In this document: positions 1 to 8,787 of the stretch, one piece after another
Layout: each line of letters opens with the position of its first letter
Numbering within the stretch: position 1 is the first letter of the stretch
Made by a program: the position numbers and the translations under genes
Assembly (NCBI GenBank): GCA_963934855.1
Contig: CAWWAC010000003.1
Coordinates: 1-64,000 of the forward strand
Length of the DNA: 64,000 bases
Direction of reading: 5' to 3'
Source: MAG-120531 sp963934855
Lineage (GTDB): Bacteria > Bacteroidota > Bacteroidia > Flavobacteriales > Flavobacteriaceae
Notes under the pieces: model-generated
Told to the model about the DNA's origin: nothing
The model's input: the letters and a program-made list of their open reading frames with translations, nothing else
The model's database searches: none

Positions 1-419
1 TAAATGATGTTGGCATAGAACTTTCAAAAATTAAAGAAGTAACGGCTTTGACAGACGTCACTGGATTTGGACTTTTAGGCCATTTATTAGAAGTCTGTGA
101 AGGAAGCCATGTGTCTGCCATTATAAACTATAACAAAGTACCAGTTTTTAATGAAATTGAAGGCTATTTAAATAAAAAATGCATTCCAGGAGGAACCATA
201 AGAAACTGGGAAAGTTACGGACACAAGTTAGATATTGAAGATAAAAAACAGCAGTATATTTTATGTGATCCACAAACCAGTGGTGGCTTATTAATAGCCG
301 TTAAAAAGGAAGCCTCTGAAAAAGTAGCGGCCATTCTTAAAAGTAAAAATCTTTATGCTGAACCAATAGGAGTTCTAATAGATAAATCAGAATTACCTAT
401 CTATATTAATGAAAAATAA
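1..419 (+). CDS. selD: Selenide, water dikinase (SelD), C-terminal part; 5' end outside window
   Basis: SelD uses ATP to make selenophosphate from selenide, the selenium donor for selenouridine in tRNA and for selenocysteine. The reading frame is open to the left edge (codons read from base 3), so the N-terminal half with the catalytic Cys/Sec and the glycine-rich loop is not visible. What remains is the C-terminal PurM/AIR-synthase-like domain, with the family motif TDVTGFGLLGHL near the edge and CDPQTSGGLL further on, both strongly typical. A TTG at 48 falls inside the conserved domain and is not a real start. The gene ends at a TAA and is followed by 274 bases without a recognisable gene. 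Function is secure; which selenium pathway it serves cannot be told here. Confidence 0.93.
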   Translation, partial: NDVGIELSKIKEVTALTDVTGFGLLGHLLEVCEGSHVSAIINYNKVPVFNEIEGYLNKKCIPGGTIRNWESYGHKLDIEDKKQQYILCDPQTSGGLLIAVKKEASEKVAAILKSKNLYAEPIGVLIDKSELPIYINEK

Positions 420-693
420 TATCTAGCAAGAACATTTAAAATATTATTTACTCATTAGTGCTTTGTTGCGTTAAAACCAAAATAATACAATTGAAATTTC
501 CACAAAGCACAATCTTAGTAAAAGGCAAATAGAGGTTTTGCTGAAGGGTGGCCTAATAAATAATTTTAAGGATAAACTTTCTTCTTAAAAGATAGATATA
601 AAAAGATTGCTTTAGATTAGCTTTGAATTTTAGAATTTTTTACACCAAAAAATTTATTTCTATTAGGTTAAAAAGAGCCCCTACATAAAACTT
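420..693. other. Intergenic stretch, no gene seen
   Basis: Between selD and the methyltransferase gene. It holds an 8-bp inverted repeat (GTGCTTTG at 458-465, CAAAGCAC at 503-510) with a 37-base spacer, too loose for a convincing terminator. I see no -7 box of the TAnnTTTG type, no tRNA and no plausible small ORF. Confidence 0.5.
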
Positions 694-1632
694 ATGCATA
701 CCCTCAACCGTTGCCCTATTTGTAATACTTCCTCCATTAGTTCTTTTATTAAAACAACGGCTCAAATGCACTCTAGCAAAGAGTTATTTAATTTTGACCA
801 ATGCGCAGATTGTCAATTGGTCTTTTTAAACCCTAGAGTGCCCTTAGACCAGCTAAAAAATTACTATACGTCACATTATTTGCCCTACAGAGGCTCAAAA
901 GCGTGGGGTAAATATGAGAGATTGGTAGAAGGCAGTCAAAGAAAGTTAGATTTAAAAAGACTTAAACTTATTAAAGAAACCCAAAAGTTGTCATCGGAAT
1001 CTTTAATTCTAGACATTGGTTGTGGCAAGCCTAGTTTTTTAGAAGCCTGTCTGGCTGATTTGAATTGTCACAGTATGGGTATTGACTTTAGTGATGAGGG
1101 ATGGAAAGACCAGCCCAATCATTTTAAAGGTCTTGATCTGCAAGTGGCAGAAATTAAAGAGCTCTCTAGTAACCTGAAGCCCGATGTTATTACCATGTGG
1201 CACTATTTAGAACATGATTACAGTCCCTTAGAAAATTTGCGTTATTTAAAAACAATTGCTAAACCTACTACATCGTTGATTATTGAAATTCCTAATTTCA
1301 GTTCAGCCAGTAGAAAAAAATACGCAGAAAATTGGGCAGGATGGCATACGCCACGCCACACTTCATTGTTCTCTCCAGACAACGTCAACCTACTGCTTAA
1401 AAAAAGTGGTTGGAAAGTCACCCAAATACTCACTTATGGAACCATAGATCATTATTTGCTTTATTGGATGAGTGAGATGGAGCAAAAAGGAATTCAGTGG
1501 AATAAAAACATGGAAGATGAATTTTGGAATTTTGTTTTGGGAAAGGTTTTATTTACACCAAAAAAATGGATGGAAAAGCAGTCCTCTCTTGGAATTATGA
1601 CAGTGGTTGCTTCACCAGACTTAGACTTTTAA
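694..1632 (+). CDS. Class I SAM-dependent methyltransferase with N-terminal zinc ribbon
   Basis: A 312-residue protein. Residues 7-40 form a probable zinc ribbon (Cys7, Cys10, Cys37, Cys40) of the kind found in front of sugar-modifying and other small-molecule methyltransferases. A Rossmann methyltransferase domain follows: motif I reads ILDIGCGKPSF near residues 108-118, and a later stretch (MWHYLEHDYSPLENL) matches the post-motif II region of the Methyltransf_11/23 type. The substrate is not deducible. Such proteins often sit in polysaccharide or lipid modification loci, but here the neighbours are selD and a convergent CrtA-like gene, so context gives no help. Its stop lies 4 bases inside the 3' end of the convergent gene. 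Confidence 0.8.
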   Translation: MHTLNRCPICNTSSISSFIKTTAQMHSSKELFNFDQCADCQLVFLNPRVPLDQLKNYYTSHYLPYRGSKAWGKYERLVEGSQRKLDLKRLKLIKETQKLSSESLILDIGCGKPSFLEACLADLNCHSMGIDFSDEGWKDQPNHFKGLDLQVAEIKELSSNLKPDVITMWHYLEHDYSPLENLRYLKTIAKPTTSLIIEIPNFSSASRKKYAENWAGWHTPRHTSLFSPDNVNLLLKKSGWKVTQILTYGTIDHYLLYWMSEMEQKGIQWNKNMEDEFWNFVLGKVLFTPKKWMEKQSSLGIMTVVASPDLDF

Positions 1633-2330
1633 AAGGTTAAAAGATCTATTCCTTGCCAAGTACCAGTAAATTTATATGGATGAAATCTTGAAAATTGCTC
1701 TTCACTATACCATTCATTTTTACGTGTTTTTTTTATGGCTTCTTGGTGTTGTTTGCTATTGTAAGCAAACTTTTTTACAGACTCAAAGTTTTTCCACAAG
1801 CTAAATGTTGCCATCTGAACTACAGGAACTTCACCCACTCCTTTTGTGTAAATAAGCCCTTCGTTTCCCTCTAAAGCCTCTTGTGATGTAGGTACATATT
1901 TCCAGAAACGCAGCAGCCAATTCCACTTAATTGTAGCTCTAGTAATTACAGCTATAGGCAATGTAGGGTCTAAGTCTGTACCCTTATGGAAAGGCATTTT
2001 ACCACTCCAAGTACCACTAGAGGCAATGTTTTTCATGTAAAGCGTATACAACTCTGTGGTATGCTTTGCATACTGTTTCATTAAATAAGAAGAATTAAAA
2101 AAAATATGGGCATCGTCTTCAGAATCCCATACTTGTAAGAGGCTGTAAACTGACCAATCTGGGAAAGGATTAAAACCTTTTCCTTTACCACTGCCCATCA
2201 GTTTATAAAAACTTAAGCCGCCTGTTGCAGTCAGTTCTGAATTGGAAAACTGCATCATTTTAAAACCCCAAATTTTATTACTTAAAGAAGAAAATCTAAA
2301 GAAGCTAATGGTGGTGATTTGTTGGCTCAT
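1629..2330 (-). CDS. CrtA-like carotenoid monooxygenase (spheroidene monooxygenase family)
   Basis: A 233-residue soluble protein whose motifs follow the CrtA family along its length: TISFFRF near the start, GLSFYKLMGSGKGKGFNPFPD around residues 38-58, SGTWSGKMPF near 106, AVITRATIKWNWLLRFWKYVP near 127-147, GVGEVPVVQMATFSLW near 165, and a WYSEEQFSRFHPYKFTGTW tail. In purple bacteria CrtA oxidises acyclic carotenoids at C-2; a CrtA-related enzyme from Flavobacterium P99-3 acts as a 2-hydroxylase in myxol synthesis. That is the best guess for substrate and reaction (inference). No other carotenoid gene is in the window, so it stands apart from any crt cluster here. ATG start; probably its own transcription unit. 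Confidence 0.75.
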   Translation of the reverse strand: MSQQITTISFFRFSSLSNKIWGFKMMQFSNSELTATGGLSFYKLMGSGKGKGFNPFPDWSVYSLLQVWDSEDDAHIFFNSSYLMKQYAKHTTELYTLYMKNIASSGTWSGKMPFHKGTDLDPTLPIAVITRATIKWNWLLRFWKYVPTSQEALEGNEGLIYTKGVGEVPVVQMATFSLWKNFESVKKFAYNSKQHQEAIKKTRKNEWYSEEQFSRFHPYKFTGTWQGIDLLTF

Positions 2331-2509
2331 TTAATATAGCAGTAAAAATTAAATTTACTAAAAAGACATTTTTTGTAATGAGTTTGTTTGTAAAACACTC
2401 TTAAAAAAATGTTTTTTTAAAAGATCTAAATTAAGGAATGTTTTTACTACAAACATAAAACAGCATAATAAACAATTGATAAATTAAAAATTGAGCACCT
2501 CTAATAAAC

Positions 2510-2517
2510 TAACTTTG
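2510..2517 (+). promoter_or_regulatory. -7 promoter box for the FUSC gene
   Basis: TAACTTTG fits the Bacteroidota sigma-ABfr consensus TAnnTTTG. A TTG at 2491-2493, 16 bases upstream, could serve as the -33 element. The TTG start of the gene lies 20 bases downstream. Confidence 0.5.
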
Positions 2518-2537
2518 CTACTAAATTAAAAACCTAC

Positions 2538-4793
2538 TTGAAAGAAAAACTAAAGCAACTAGAATTATTTGTAAAAAGTTCAAACTTTGACAGAGGAATT
2601 CGCATAGGAGTGGGAATTGCTGTACCCATTGCTATATTGTATTCCGTAGGACATTTAGTATACGCTCCAGCAGTTGTAGTGGGTACTTTTTTAAATGCGC
2701 CTAGTGATATTCCTGGAAGCGTGAAGCGCAAGGTTTACGCTATTTTAATTAGTATTTTACTCACTACAGCTATTGCAGGGATTATCCTATTTTCAAAACC
2801 ATACCTACCCCTTTTGATATTAGCACTTGCAATCATTTCTTTTGCTGTTTCACTTCTTTCTGTTTATGGTTTTAGAGCTTCTTTGGTATCTTTCTCTGGA
2901 TTGCTAGCCATGGTAATAGCCTTTGCCATTACAAAAGAAACCCCATATGAAATTTTGGTTCAGCTAAGCTTAATGGCGCTAGGAGGTCTTTGGTATTTAG
3001 CGGTGTCCTTTATTTTTCAAAAACTTGCCCCTAAAAAAGATCAAAATCAATTATTATCAGACACGCTTTACCTCATTGGCACCTATTTAAAATTACGTGC
3101 CAAATTACTGACAAAAGAAGCCAAACGCGATGAACGTCTTAAAAAAGTTTTAGTCCTTCAAAATCAAATAAATGACAAACATGAAACTCTAAGAGAAGCG
3201 CTGCTAACCGCTCGCAAACGCTCTGGACATTCCCATTATGATGAAAAACAATTATTGATTTTAATATCTTCTATTAAAATTTTTGAATTAATCGAGGCAA
3301 AACATTTAGATTATAAAATGATCGATGATATTTTTGGCCAGCGCAAAGAATTTCTTAAAGCATCTAAAGATCTCAATACAAGTATGGGTAGCCACCTCAT
3401 ACTTTTATCTGAATTGTTAATTCAAAATCGAAAATTACCAAATAAAGAAACGCTTTTACATGCTTTGTCAAAGGCAGATAAATCTATTACAAATTATATT
3501 GAAACCATAAGATTACCACAAGCGCGAAAAGGTGCTTTAATATTAAGAAACCTCTATGATTACCAAGAGCAATTGCTACAAGAAATCAGGGTTATTAGAC
3601 GCTTAATGTCCAATGTTCAAAACGCTTCTAAGATTTCGTTAAAAAAACAAGATTCAAGAGAGTTTTTAACACTCCAGGAATACAAACTCAATGTGCTGAT
3701 TGAAAATTTTAGTATGAGCGCTACCCTATTTAGACATTCATTGCGTCTAGCAATAACAATTGTATTTGCCTATCTGTTGGGTTTAATTTTGGACATTCAA
3801 AATACCTATTGGATTTTGCTTACCATTATTGTGATTATGCGGCCTAGCTATGGGCTTACTAAAGAACGCTCTAAAGATAGAATTATTGGCACACTCATAG
3901 GAGCTGCAGTGGCAGTTGGTATAGTGATGATTACTCAAAATGTAGTGGTTTATTCCTTACTGGCATTTGTTTCATTAATTTTTGCGTTTTCTCTAGTACA
4001 ACAGAACTATAAGTCTGCCGCTGCATTAATCACCATTAGTATTATTTTTTTATACTCATTAATTAATCCAAATGCTTTTGAAGTCATTCAATACAGAGTC
4101 ATAGATACCCTTATTGGAGCTACTATTGCTTTACTTGCTAATTATTTACTGTTACCTAGTTGGGAAGCAAACAACTTAAAACAAGTGCTTTTAAACGCTT
4201 TAAAAATGAACCAAAAGTATTTATTAGCCACCCAAGAATTATATGAAGACAGTTCAAAGTACAAGCATTCCTATAATTTGGCTAGGAAAGAAGCCTTTCT
4301 TGCCGTCAGTAATATAAATGCTGCTTTCCAAAGATTAACTCAAGACCCAAAATCAAAACAAAAGGAATTTGAACTTATTTATGAAATTGTTACCCTAAAC
4401 CAAACCATGATTTCTGCCATAGCTTCTATAGGTAATTTCATTACCCATCATAAAACCACCCCTGCCTCTAATGAATTTAACGCACTTGTAAAAAAAATCT
4501 CCAATACTCTAAAAATATCTTTTCAGAGTATAGAAGGCATTACAAAAAAAGAAAAAATAGATGAAGCGCTTATTAAAAATGCTGATGAGAAATTATTGGG
4601 TAAATACCAACAATTATCAAATTTACGAGATGAAAATATCAGACAAGGAAATACAGCATTAGACACAGAAACGCTTCATGGACTTCAAGAAGCATTTTTA
4701 ATAGCAAATCATATGAGCTGGTTAAAATCCCTATCCGAAAATCTTAAAAAGGCCAGTGAGCGCTATCATGTCTCTATCATAGAGAAAGAATAA
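2538..4793 (+). CDS. FUSC family membrane protein (YccS/YhfK type)
   Basis: A 751-residue inner-membrane protein with the duplicated FUSC layout: hydrophobic segments at about residues 25-165, a soluble helical stretch to about 400, a second transmembrane block at about 405-550 (containing TYWILLTIIVIMRPSYGLTK, the FUSC signature region), and a long charged C-terminal tail. Family members (aromatic acid exporter / fusaric acid resistance-like) are proposed efflux components, but most YccS-like ones have no proven substrate. The start is a TTG, directly preceded by an A/T-rich stretch with no Shine-Dalgarno sequence; the alignment with the typical N-terminus (charged helix, then GVGIAVPIAI) supports it. 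Stand-alone gene, convergent with the aminopeptidase gene. Confidence 0.85.
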   Translation: MKEKLKQLELFVKSSNFDRGIRIGVGIAVPIAILYSVGHLVYAPAVVVGTFLNAPSDIPGSVKRKVYAILISILLTTAIAGIILFSKPYLPLLILALAIISFAVSLLSVYGFRASLVSFSGLLAMVIAFAITKETPYEILVQLSLMALGGLWYLAVSFIFQKLAPKKDQNQLLSDTLYLIGTYLKLRAKLLTKEAKRDERLKKVLVLQNQINDKHETLREALLTARKRSGHSHYDEKQLLILISSIKIFELIEAKHLDYKMIDDIFGQRKEFLKASKDLNTSMGSHLILLSELLIQNRKLPNKETLLHALSKADKSITNYIETIRLPQARKGALILRNLYDYQEQLLQEIRVIRRLMSNVQNASKISLKKQDSREFLTLQEYKLNVLIENFSMSATLFRHSLRLAITIVFAYLLGLILDIQNTYWILLTIIVIMRPSYGLTKERSKDRIIGTLIGAAVAVGIVMITQNVVVYSLLAFVSLIFAFSLVQQNYKSAAALITISIIFLYSLINPNAFEVIQYRVIDTLIGATIALLANYLLLPSWEANNLKQVLLNALKMNQKYLLATQELYEDSSKYKHSYNLARKEAFLAVSNINAAFQRLTQDPKSKQKEFELIYEIVTLNQTMISAIASIGNFITHHKTTPASNEFNALVKKISNTLKISFQSIEGITKKEKIDEALIKNADEKLLGKYQQLSNLRDENIRQGNTALDTETLHGLQEAFLIANHMSWLKSLSENLKKASERYHVSIIEKE

Positions 4794-4809
4794 CTATTTG
4801 TCCAATGGC

Positions 4810-4834
4810 AGGCTGACAAGCCTTTATTATTTAA
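4810..4834 (+). terminator. Weak terminator-like hairpin after the FUSC gene
   Basis: AGGCT-gaca-AGCCT, a 5-bp stem with a tetraloop, followed by a T-rich run (ttattattt). It lies between the convergent FUSC and aminopeptidase genes and the stem is short. Confidence 0.3.
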
Positions 4835-6276
4835 TTCAAGCTTGGGAGGCTAAAACTGTCTAGCGGGCTTGGTAATTTCATGGCCGCTTCAATATCGGCC
4901 ACGGAACGTGGCGCCATAAAGGAAAGTAATACAGGGCCATTTTCAGAAATAAGAATATCGTCTTCAATTCTCACTGCAATGCCCCACCATTTTGGGTCAC
5001 AATCACTACCCTTGGGAATATAGATACCCGGTTCTACTGTAATAACTGTATTGGCTTTAAATGGGCCGTAAGTGCCTTTGTCGTGCACATCCAAACCTAA
5101 ATAATGAGAGGTCCCGTGCGGAAAGTATTTTTTAGCCTCTGCGGCCTCTTTTATAATTCCTAAATCTAATAGTCCCTGAGCTACTACCTGGGCAGCAACA
5201 AGTCCTGGAGTATTAAAAGGGGCACCCACTACACTAGCTGCTATTCCAGACTCTTGAGCCTTGTAAACAATTTCATAAATAGCCTTCTGAGCAGGACTAA
5301 AAATACCGTTTGCGGGAATGGTTCTAGTCACGTCTGCAGTATAGCCGTGGTATTCCGCTCCTAAATCCATAAGCACTAAATCATTCCCTAATTCCGGCTT
5401 GTTGTTTTCTATATAATGTAAAATACAACCGTTATTGCCACCACCAACAATAGAAGGATAGCCTTCGTACTCTGCACCGTACTTTTTGTATACATACTCA
5501 TGAATACCCTGTACTTCTGTTTCTGACATGCCGGGGTGCATGGCTTTCATGACTTCTAATTGGCCTACAGCCGATATTTCTATAGCCTTTTTTAGAAGTT
5601 CCATTTCTTCTGGCAATTTAGTTTCTCTAAGCCCACTCATAATCACTCCTAGACTTTTTAAGTCTAAATTATTTGTCATGTCTAATGATTCAGACTGCTT
5701 GGTAGGAATAAAGTTAACAGGATATCCTACCTTTTCTTTAAAGGCTGCTACCAAATTAAATAGATCTGCCCCGTCATTACCGTCTCTGTAATCATTCTTA
5801 AAATTATAAAACAAAACTTTATTGAAATTTTTAAAGTCCAATTGTAAAGAAATAAAATCAATGCCGTTATAAGCAATTTCAAAACCTAAAGTAGCAATAA
5901 CACCCTCTACTCCAAGTCTTCGGCCGTTCCACTGCTCTGCCCTAGCATCTCTCTTTTGCACATAGATCATTTCATTATAAGGAGTTCCCGTTTTATCAGT
6001 TTGCATCTCTGAAAAAAGCAATAAGACCGCATGGGGCTCATTATAACCAGTGAGATATTGAAAATCAGGATCTTGGTGATATATATAATCAACATCATTA
6101 GCCCTGTTCCTCACCGGATTAGCAAATAATACTGCTACAGAATTTGCAGGCATTTCTGCCCTAAAAGCATCTCTTCTGCCTTTGTGAAAATCCGAAGAAA
6201 GGAAGTCTGTTGGAGTTTCTTGTGCGTTCAATGCAAAACTTAAAAAAGTAAATAACAAGATTATATTGGTTTTCAT
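4831..6276 (-). CDS. Exported Xaa-Pro aminopeptidase (M24B)
   Basis: A 481-residue metallo-aminopeptidase that removes an N-terminal residue ahead of proline. Residues 1-18 are a Sec signal peptide (hydrophobic, ending LNAQ), so the enzyme is probably periplasmic or outer-membrane associated, unlike cytosolic PepP. Residues about 28-150 are the AMP_N domain and 220-460 the pita-bread catalytic domain. All five expected dinuclear metal ligands are visible: Asp304 and Asp315 (MDLGAEYHGYTADVTRT), His391 (HGTSHYLGLDVHD), Glu415 (VEPGIYIP) and Glu438 (RIEDDILI). It is transcribed alone, towards FUSC. A role in peptide scavenging is inferred. Confidence 0.93.
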   Translation of the reverse strand: MKTNIILLFTFLSFALNAQETPTDFLSSDFHKGRRDAFRAEMPANSVAVLFANPVRNRANDVDYIYHQDPDFQYLTGYNEPHAVLLLFSEMQTDKTGTPYNEMIYVQKRDARAEQWNGRRLGVEGVIATLGFEIAYNGIDFISLQLDFKNFNKVLFYNFKNDYRDGNDGADLFNLVAAFKEKVGYPVNFIPTKQSESLDMTNNLDLKSLGVIMSGLRETKLPEEMELLKKAIEISAVGQLEVMKAMHPGMSETEVQGIHEYVYKKYGAEYEGYPSIVGGGNNGCILHYIENNKPELGNDLVLMDLGAEYHGYTADVTRTIPANGIFSPAQKAIYEIVYKAQESGIAASVVGAPFNTPGLVAAQVVAQGLLDLGIIKEAAEAKKYFPHGTSHYLGLDVHDKGTYGPFKANTVITVEPGIYIPKGSDCDPKWWGIAVRIEDDILISENGPVLLSFMAPRSVADIEAAMKLPSPLDSFSLPSLN

Positions 6277-6394
6277 AAAAAGCAGTATTTAAAAATTAAA
6301 AGTAAGCAATTAATTTGAGTCAAAAAAAGAGATTCCCCCGTTTTCTGTGGGCTATTATTTTAGAAATAAATACATTTACAGTAAATTAGATACT

Positions 6395-7480
6395 ATGAAA
6401 AATACCGCTTTAACTACTATTCATAAATCCTTAGGGGCCAAAATGGTTCCTTTTGCTGGCTACAACATGCCTGTTTCTTATGAGGGTATAAATGTAGAGC
6501 ATGAAACAGTAAGGAATTCTGTAGGAGTATTTGATGTTTCTCATATGGGGGAATTTGCGGTAGAAGGCCCAGCAGCCCTAGAGTTACTGCAAAAAGTAAC
6601 CTCAAATGATGTGGCTAGTCTGGTTCCTGGAAAAGCACAATACAGCTGTTTTCCAAATGAAAGCGGTGGAGTGGTAGACGATCTTATAGTCTATATGTTT
6701 GCTCCAGAAAAGTACATGTTAGTAGTAAATGCTTCTAACATAGATAAGGATTGGGCACATATTAGCAAATACAACAAAGACTTTGGAGCTAGCTTAAGAA
6801 ATATGTCAGATGATTATTCTTTACTAGCCATACAAGGACCTAAGGCAGTAGCAGCCATGCAGTCTTTAACAGCGGTCTCATTAAAAGATATTCCATTTTA
6901 TCATTTTGAAGTAAGTACTTTTGCCGGTATTGAAAACATTATAATTTCTGCCACTGGCTATACTGGTTCTGGAGGTTTTGAAATCTATTGTAAAAATGAA
7001 TTTGCCATACAGTTATGGGATAAAGTGTTTGAGGCCGGAGCTTCTTTTGGTATTAAACCCATTGGCTTGGCAGCAAGAGACACCCTAAGACTAGAAATGG
7101 GCTATTGTTTGTACGGCAATGACCTAAGTGACACCACCTCTCCCATAGAGGCTGGTTTGAGTTGGATTACTAAATTCAGTAAGGACTTTGTAAATGCAGC
7201 AGCTTTAAAGAAACAAAAAGAAATAGGAGTGTCTCAGAAACTCGTAGCTTTTACAATGACAGAAAGAAGCATTCCAAGACATGATTATCCTATTTTAGAC
7301 GCAGAGGGAAATGAAATTGGAGTGGTGAGTTCCGGAACTATGTCACCTTCTCTAGGCATAGGCATTGGGTTGGGTTATGTAAAAAAAGACTTCACACAAA
7401 TAGATTCAGATATATACATTCAAATTAGAAAAAATACCATAGCTGCTAAGGTAGTAAAACTTCCTTTTTACAAAGGATAG
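6395..7480 (+). CDS. gcvT: Aminomethyltransferase, glycine cleavage T protein
   Basis: T protein takes the aminomethyl group from lipoyl-H protein, passes methylene to tetrahydrofolate and releases ammonia. The 361-residue product has the family length and motifs: MVPFAGYNMPVSY at the start, VFDVSHMGEF, then the folate-binding region and GLAARDTLRLEMGYCLYGNDL near residue 235. The frame is open upstream to 6347, but the ATG at 6395 gives the normal N-terminus (MKNTALTTIHKSLGAKM) and lies 16 bases after a TACATTTA sequence resembling a -7 box. gcvP and gcvH are not in the window, which is usual in Flavobacteriia where the three genes are scattered. Confidence 0.95.
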   Translation: MKNTALTTIHKSLGAKMVPFAGYNMPVSYEGINVEHETVRNSVGVFDVSHMGEFAVEGPAALELLQKVTSNDVASLVPGKAQYSCFPNESGGVVDDLIVYMFAPEKYMLVVNASNIDKDWAHISKYNKDFGASLRNMSDDYSLLAIQGPKAVAAMQSLTAVSLKDIPFYHFEVSTFAGIENIIISATGYTGSGGFEIYCKNEFAIQLWDKVFEAGASFGIKPIGLAARDTLRLEMGYCLYGNDLSDTTSPIEAGLSWITKFSKDFVNAAALKKQKEIGVSQKLVAFTMTERSIPRHDYPILDAEGNEIGVVSSGTMSPSLGIGIGLGYVKKDFTQIDSDIYIQIRKNTIAAKVVKLPFYKG

Positions 7481-7509
7481 CCATTTTATTACTTTTGGTA
7501 ATCTAATAA

Positions 7510-7517
7510 TATATTTG
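7510..7517 (+). promoter_or_regulatory. Possible -7 box for the SDR gene
   Basis: TATATTTG matches TAnnTTTG and sits 38 bases before the TTG start at 7556. No good TTTG -33 element at the right distance was found, so support is moderate. Confidence 0.35.
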
Positions 7518-7555
7518 ACTACAGAGCAATAATTTTTTAAATAATCAAACTTTTT

Positions 7556-8371
7556 TTGAAGCTAAGCAAAGTACTTATTCTAGGCGCCAGTGGCTTTATT
7601 GGAGGCACGCTCTACAAGGAGCTTAGCCGCTTTTATAATACTTTTGGCACCTACTGCCATCAAGTCAAAACCTATAGCAACAACAAGCAATTTATTCGTT
7701 TTAATGTTGAAGAAGATGACGCTTTTGAAATGTTAAATACCTTTCAGCCAGATCTTATTATTTCTGCTCTCAGAGGACCCTTTAACTCACTTATTACGGC
7801 CCATGCACATATGAGTGAATATGTATTGCACAATCCTTGTAAACTGGTCTTTATATCTTCTACCAATGTTTTTGACGCATACAGTAAATATCCCTCTTAT
7901 GAATATGATAAAACCCTATCTGAAAGTGTTTATGGGCGTTTTCAAATAAAAATAGAAAATAGCTTACTCCGCCTACCTAAAACAAAAGTTTTGTTAGTGA
8001 GGGTTCCCATGGTTTTTGGTCAGAGATCTCCTAGAATTAAAGATCTTAAAATAGCTATCTTAGAAAGGATTCCTATTGAGGTCTTCCCTAATCTAATTGT
8101 CAATGTAAGTAGCAGTGAAAAATTATCCAAGCAGCTGCTCTTATTAATTAACCAAAATGCCTTTGGGGTTTATCACTTGGGCAGTGTAGATTTGGTGCCG
8201 CATGAAGATTTCATTCAGGAACTTGTGCGCCGCCTGCGTTTAGGAAATCCTATTTATAAAAGAATTTACACCACCAATGAAGATCGCTATTTAGCGGTAT
8301 TGCCAAAGGAAAATCCTTTAGATGCTACCCATAATTTTGGATATCAAGACTGTTTGGAAGATCATTTTTAA
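7556..8371 (+). CDS. RmlD-like sugar-nucleotide SDR lacking the catalytic lysine
   Basis: A 271-residue Rossmann protein resembling dTDP-4-dehydrorhamnose reductase and other extended SDRs. The NAD(P)-binding motif GASGFIGG is at residues 10-17 and a Ser/Thr stretch FISSTNVFD near 99-107. The active-site Tyr126 is present (VYGRFQIK), but the YxxxK lysine is Gln130; the nearest lysine is at 132. Either the register has shifted or catalysis differs or is lost. There is no rhamnose or other sugar locus nearby. Start is TTG; no closer ATG would leave the glycine-rich loop intact. Called as a family member only; substrate unknown. Confidence 0.65.
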   Translation: MKLSKVLILGASGFIGGTLYKELSRFYNTFGTYCHQVKTYSNNKQFIRFNVEEDDAFEMLNTFQPDLIISALRGPFNSLITAHAHMSEYVLHNPCKLVFISSTNVFDAYSKYPSYEYDKTLSESVYGRFQIKIENSLLRLPKTKVLLVRVPMVFGQRSPRIKDLKIAILERIPIEVFPNLIVNVSSSEKLSKQLLLLINQNAFGVYHLGSVDLVPHEDFIQELVRRLRLGNPIYKRIYTTNEDRYLAVLPKENPLDATHNFGYQDCLEDHF

Positions 8372-8428
8372 TAGGTCTTTCATAAATTAGGTTTAGAATC
8401 CTACCTTTACAAAAACATTATAGATTAG

Positions 8429-8719
8429 ATGGAAAAATTAACAAATGACCAGATAGAAGAAAAAATAAAAGGATTACCACATTGGACTTATGCAGATGGG
8501 TTTTTAGTGAGTACCTTTCAATTTAACGACTTTAAAGAGTGTTTTTCTGCCATGACAAGAATTGCATTTGAATGTGAATTGGCAGGCCACCATCCAGATT
8601 GGAGCAACCGCTACAATAGGTTACTTATAAAATTAGCCACTCATGACGCCAAAGGAATTACTCAGAAAGATTTTGATTTAGCAGCCAATATAGAAGACTG
8701 CATGATTAGCAAAGGATAG
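8429..8719 (+). CDS. Pterin-4a-carbinolamine dehydratase
   Basis: A 96-residue protein of the PCD/DCoH/PhhB family, which dehydrates 4a-hydroxytetrahydrobiopterin formed by aromatic amino acid hydroxylases. The active-site signature is seen as ELAGHHPDWSNRYNRL and the following LATHDAKGIT, with the conserved histidines. Length is typical. No phenylalanine hydroxylase gene lies in the window; in bacteria lacking one, the protein may serve in molybdopterin metabolism or be moonlighting (family knowledge). A TACCTTTA sequence at 8402-8409 may be its -7 box. Its 3' end is close to the yebC promoter. Confidence 0.9.
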   Translation: MEKLTNDQIEEKIKGLPHWTYADGFLVSTFQFNDFKECFSAMTRIAFECELAGHHPDWSNRYNRLLIKLATHDAKGITQKDFDLAANIEDCMISKG

Positions 8720-8729
8720 TCGAAGGCAC

Positions 8730-8759
8730 TTTGAAAAATGATATAAAATATTAAATTTG
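8730..8759 (+). promoter_or_regulatory. Promoter of yebC (-33 TTTG, -7 TAAATTTG)
   Basis: TTTG at 8730-8733 and TAAATTTG at 8752-8759 are 18 bases apart, a near-ideal Bacteroidota promoter. The start codon is 28 bases after the -7 box. Confidence 0.7.
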
Positions 8760-8787
8760 ACGCTGTAATAAGCATAATAAAAGTACT

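Noticed and set aside
458..510. Inverted repeat GTGCTTTG ... CAAAGCAC downstream of selD
   Set aside because: Eight-base arms with a 37-base spacer and no T-run; within what chance gives in AT-rich sequence.
2538..4793. FUSC protein as a fusaric acid resistance determinant
   Set aside because: Family membership is sound, but the resistance label comes from distant relatives and nothing in the context supports it.
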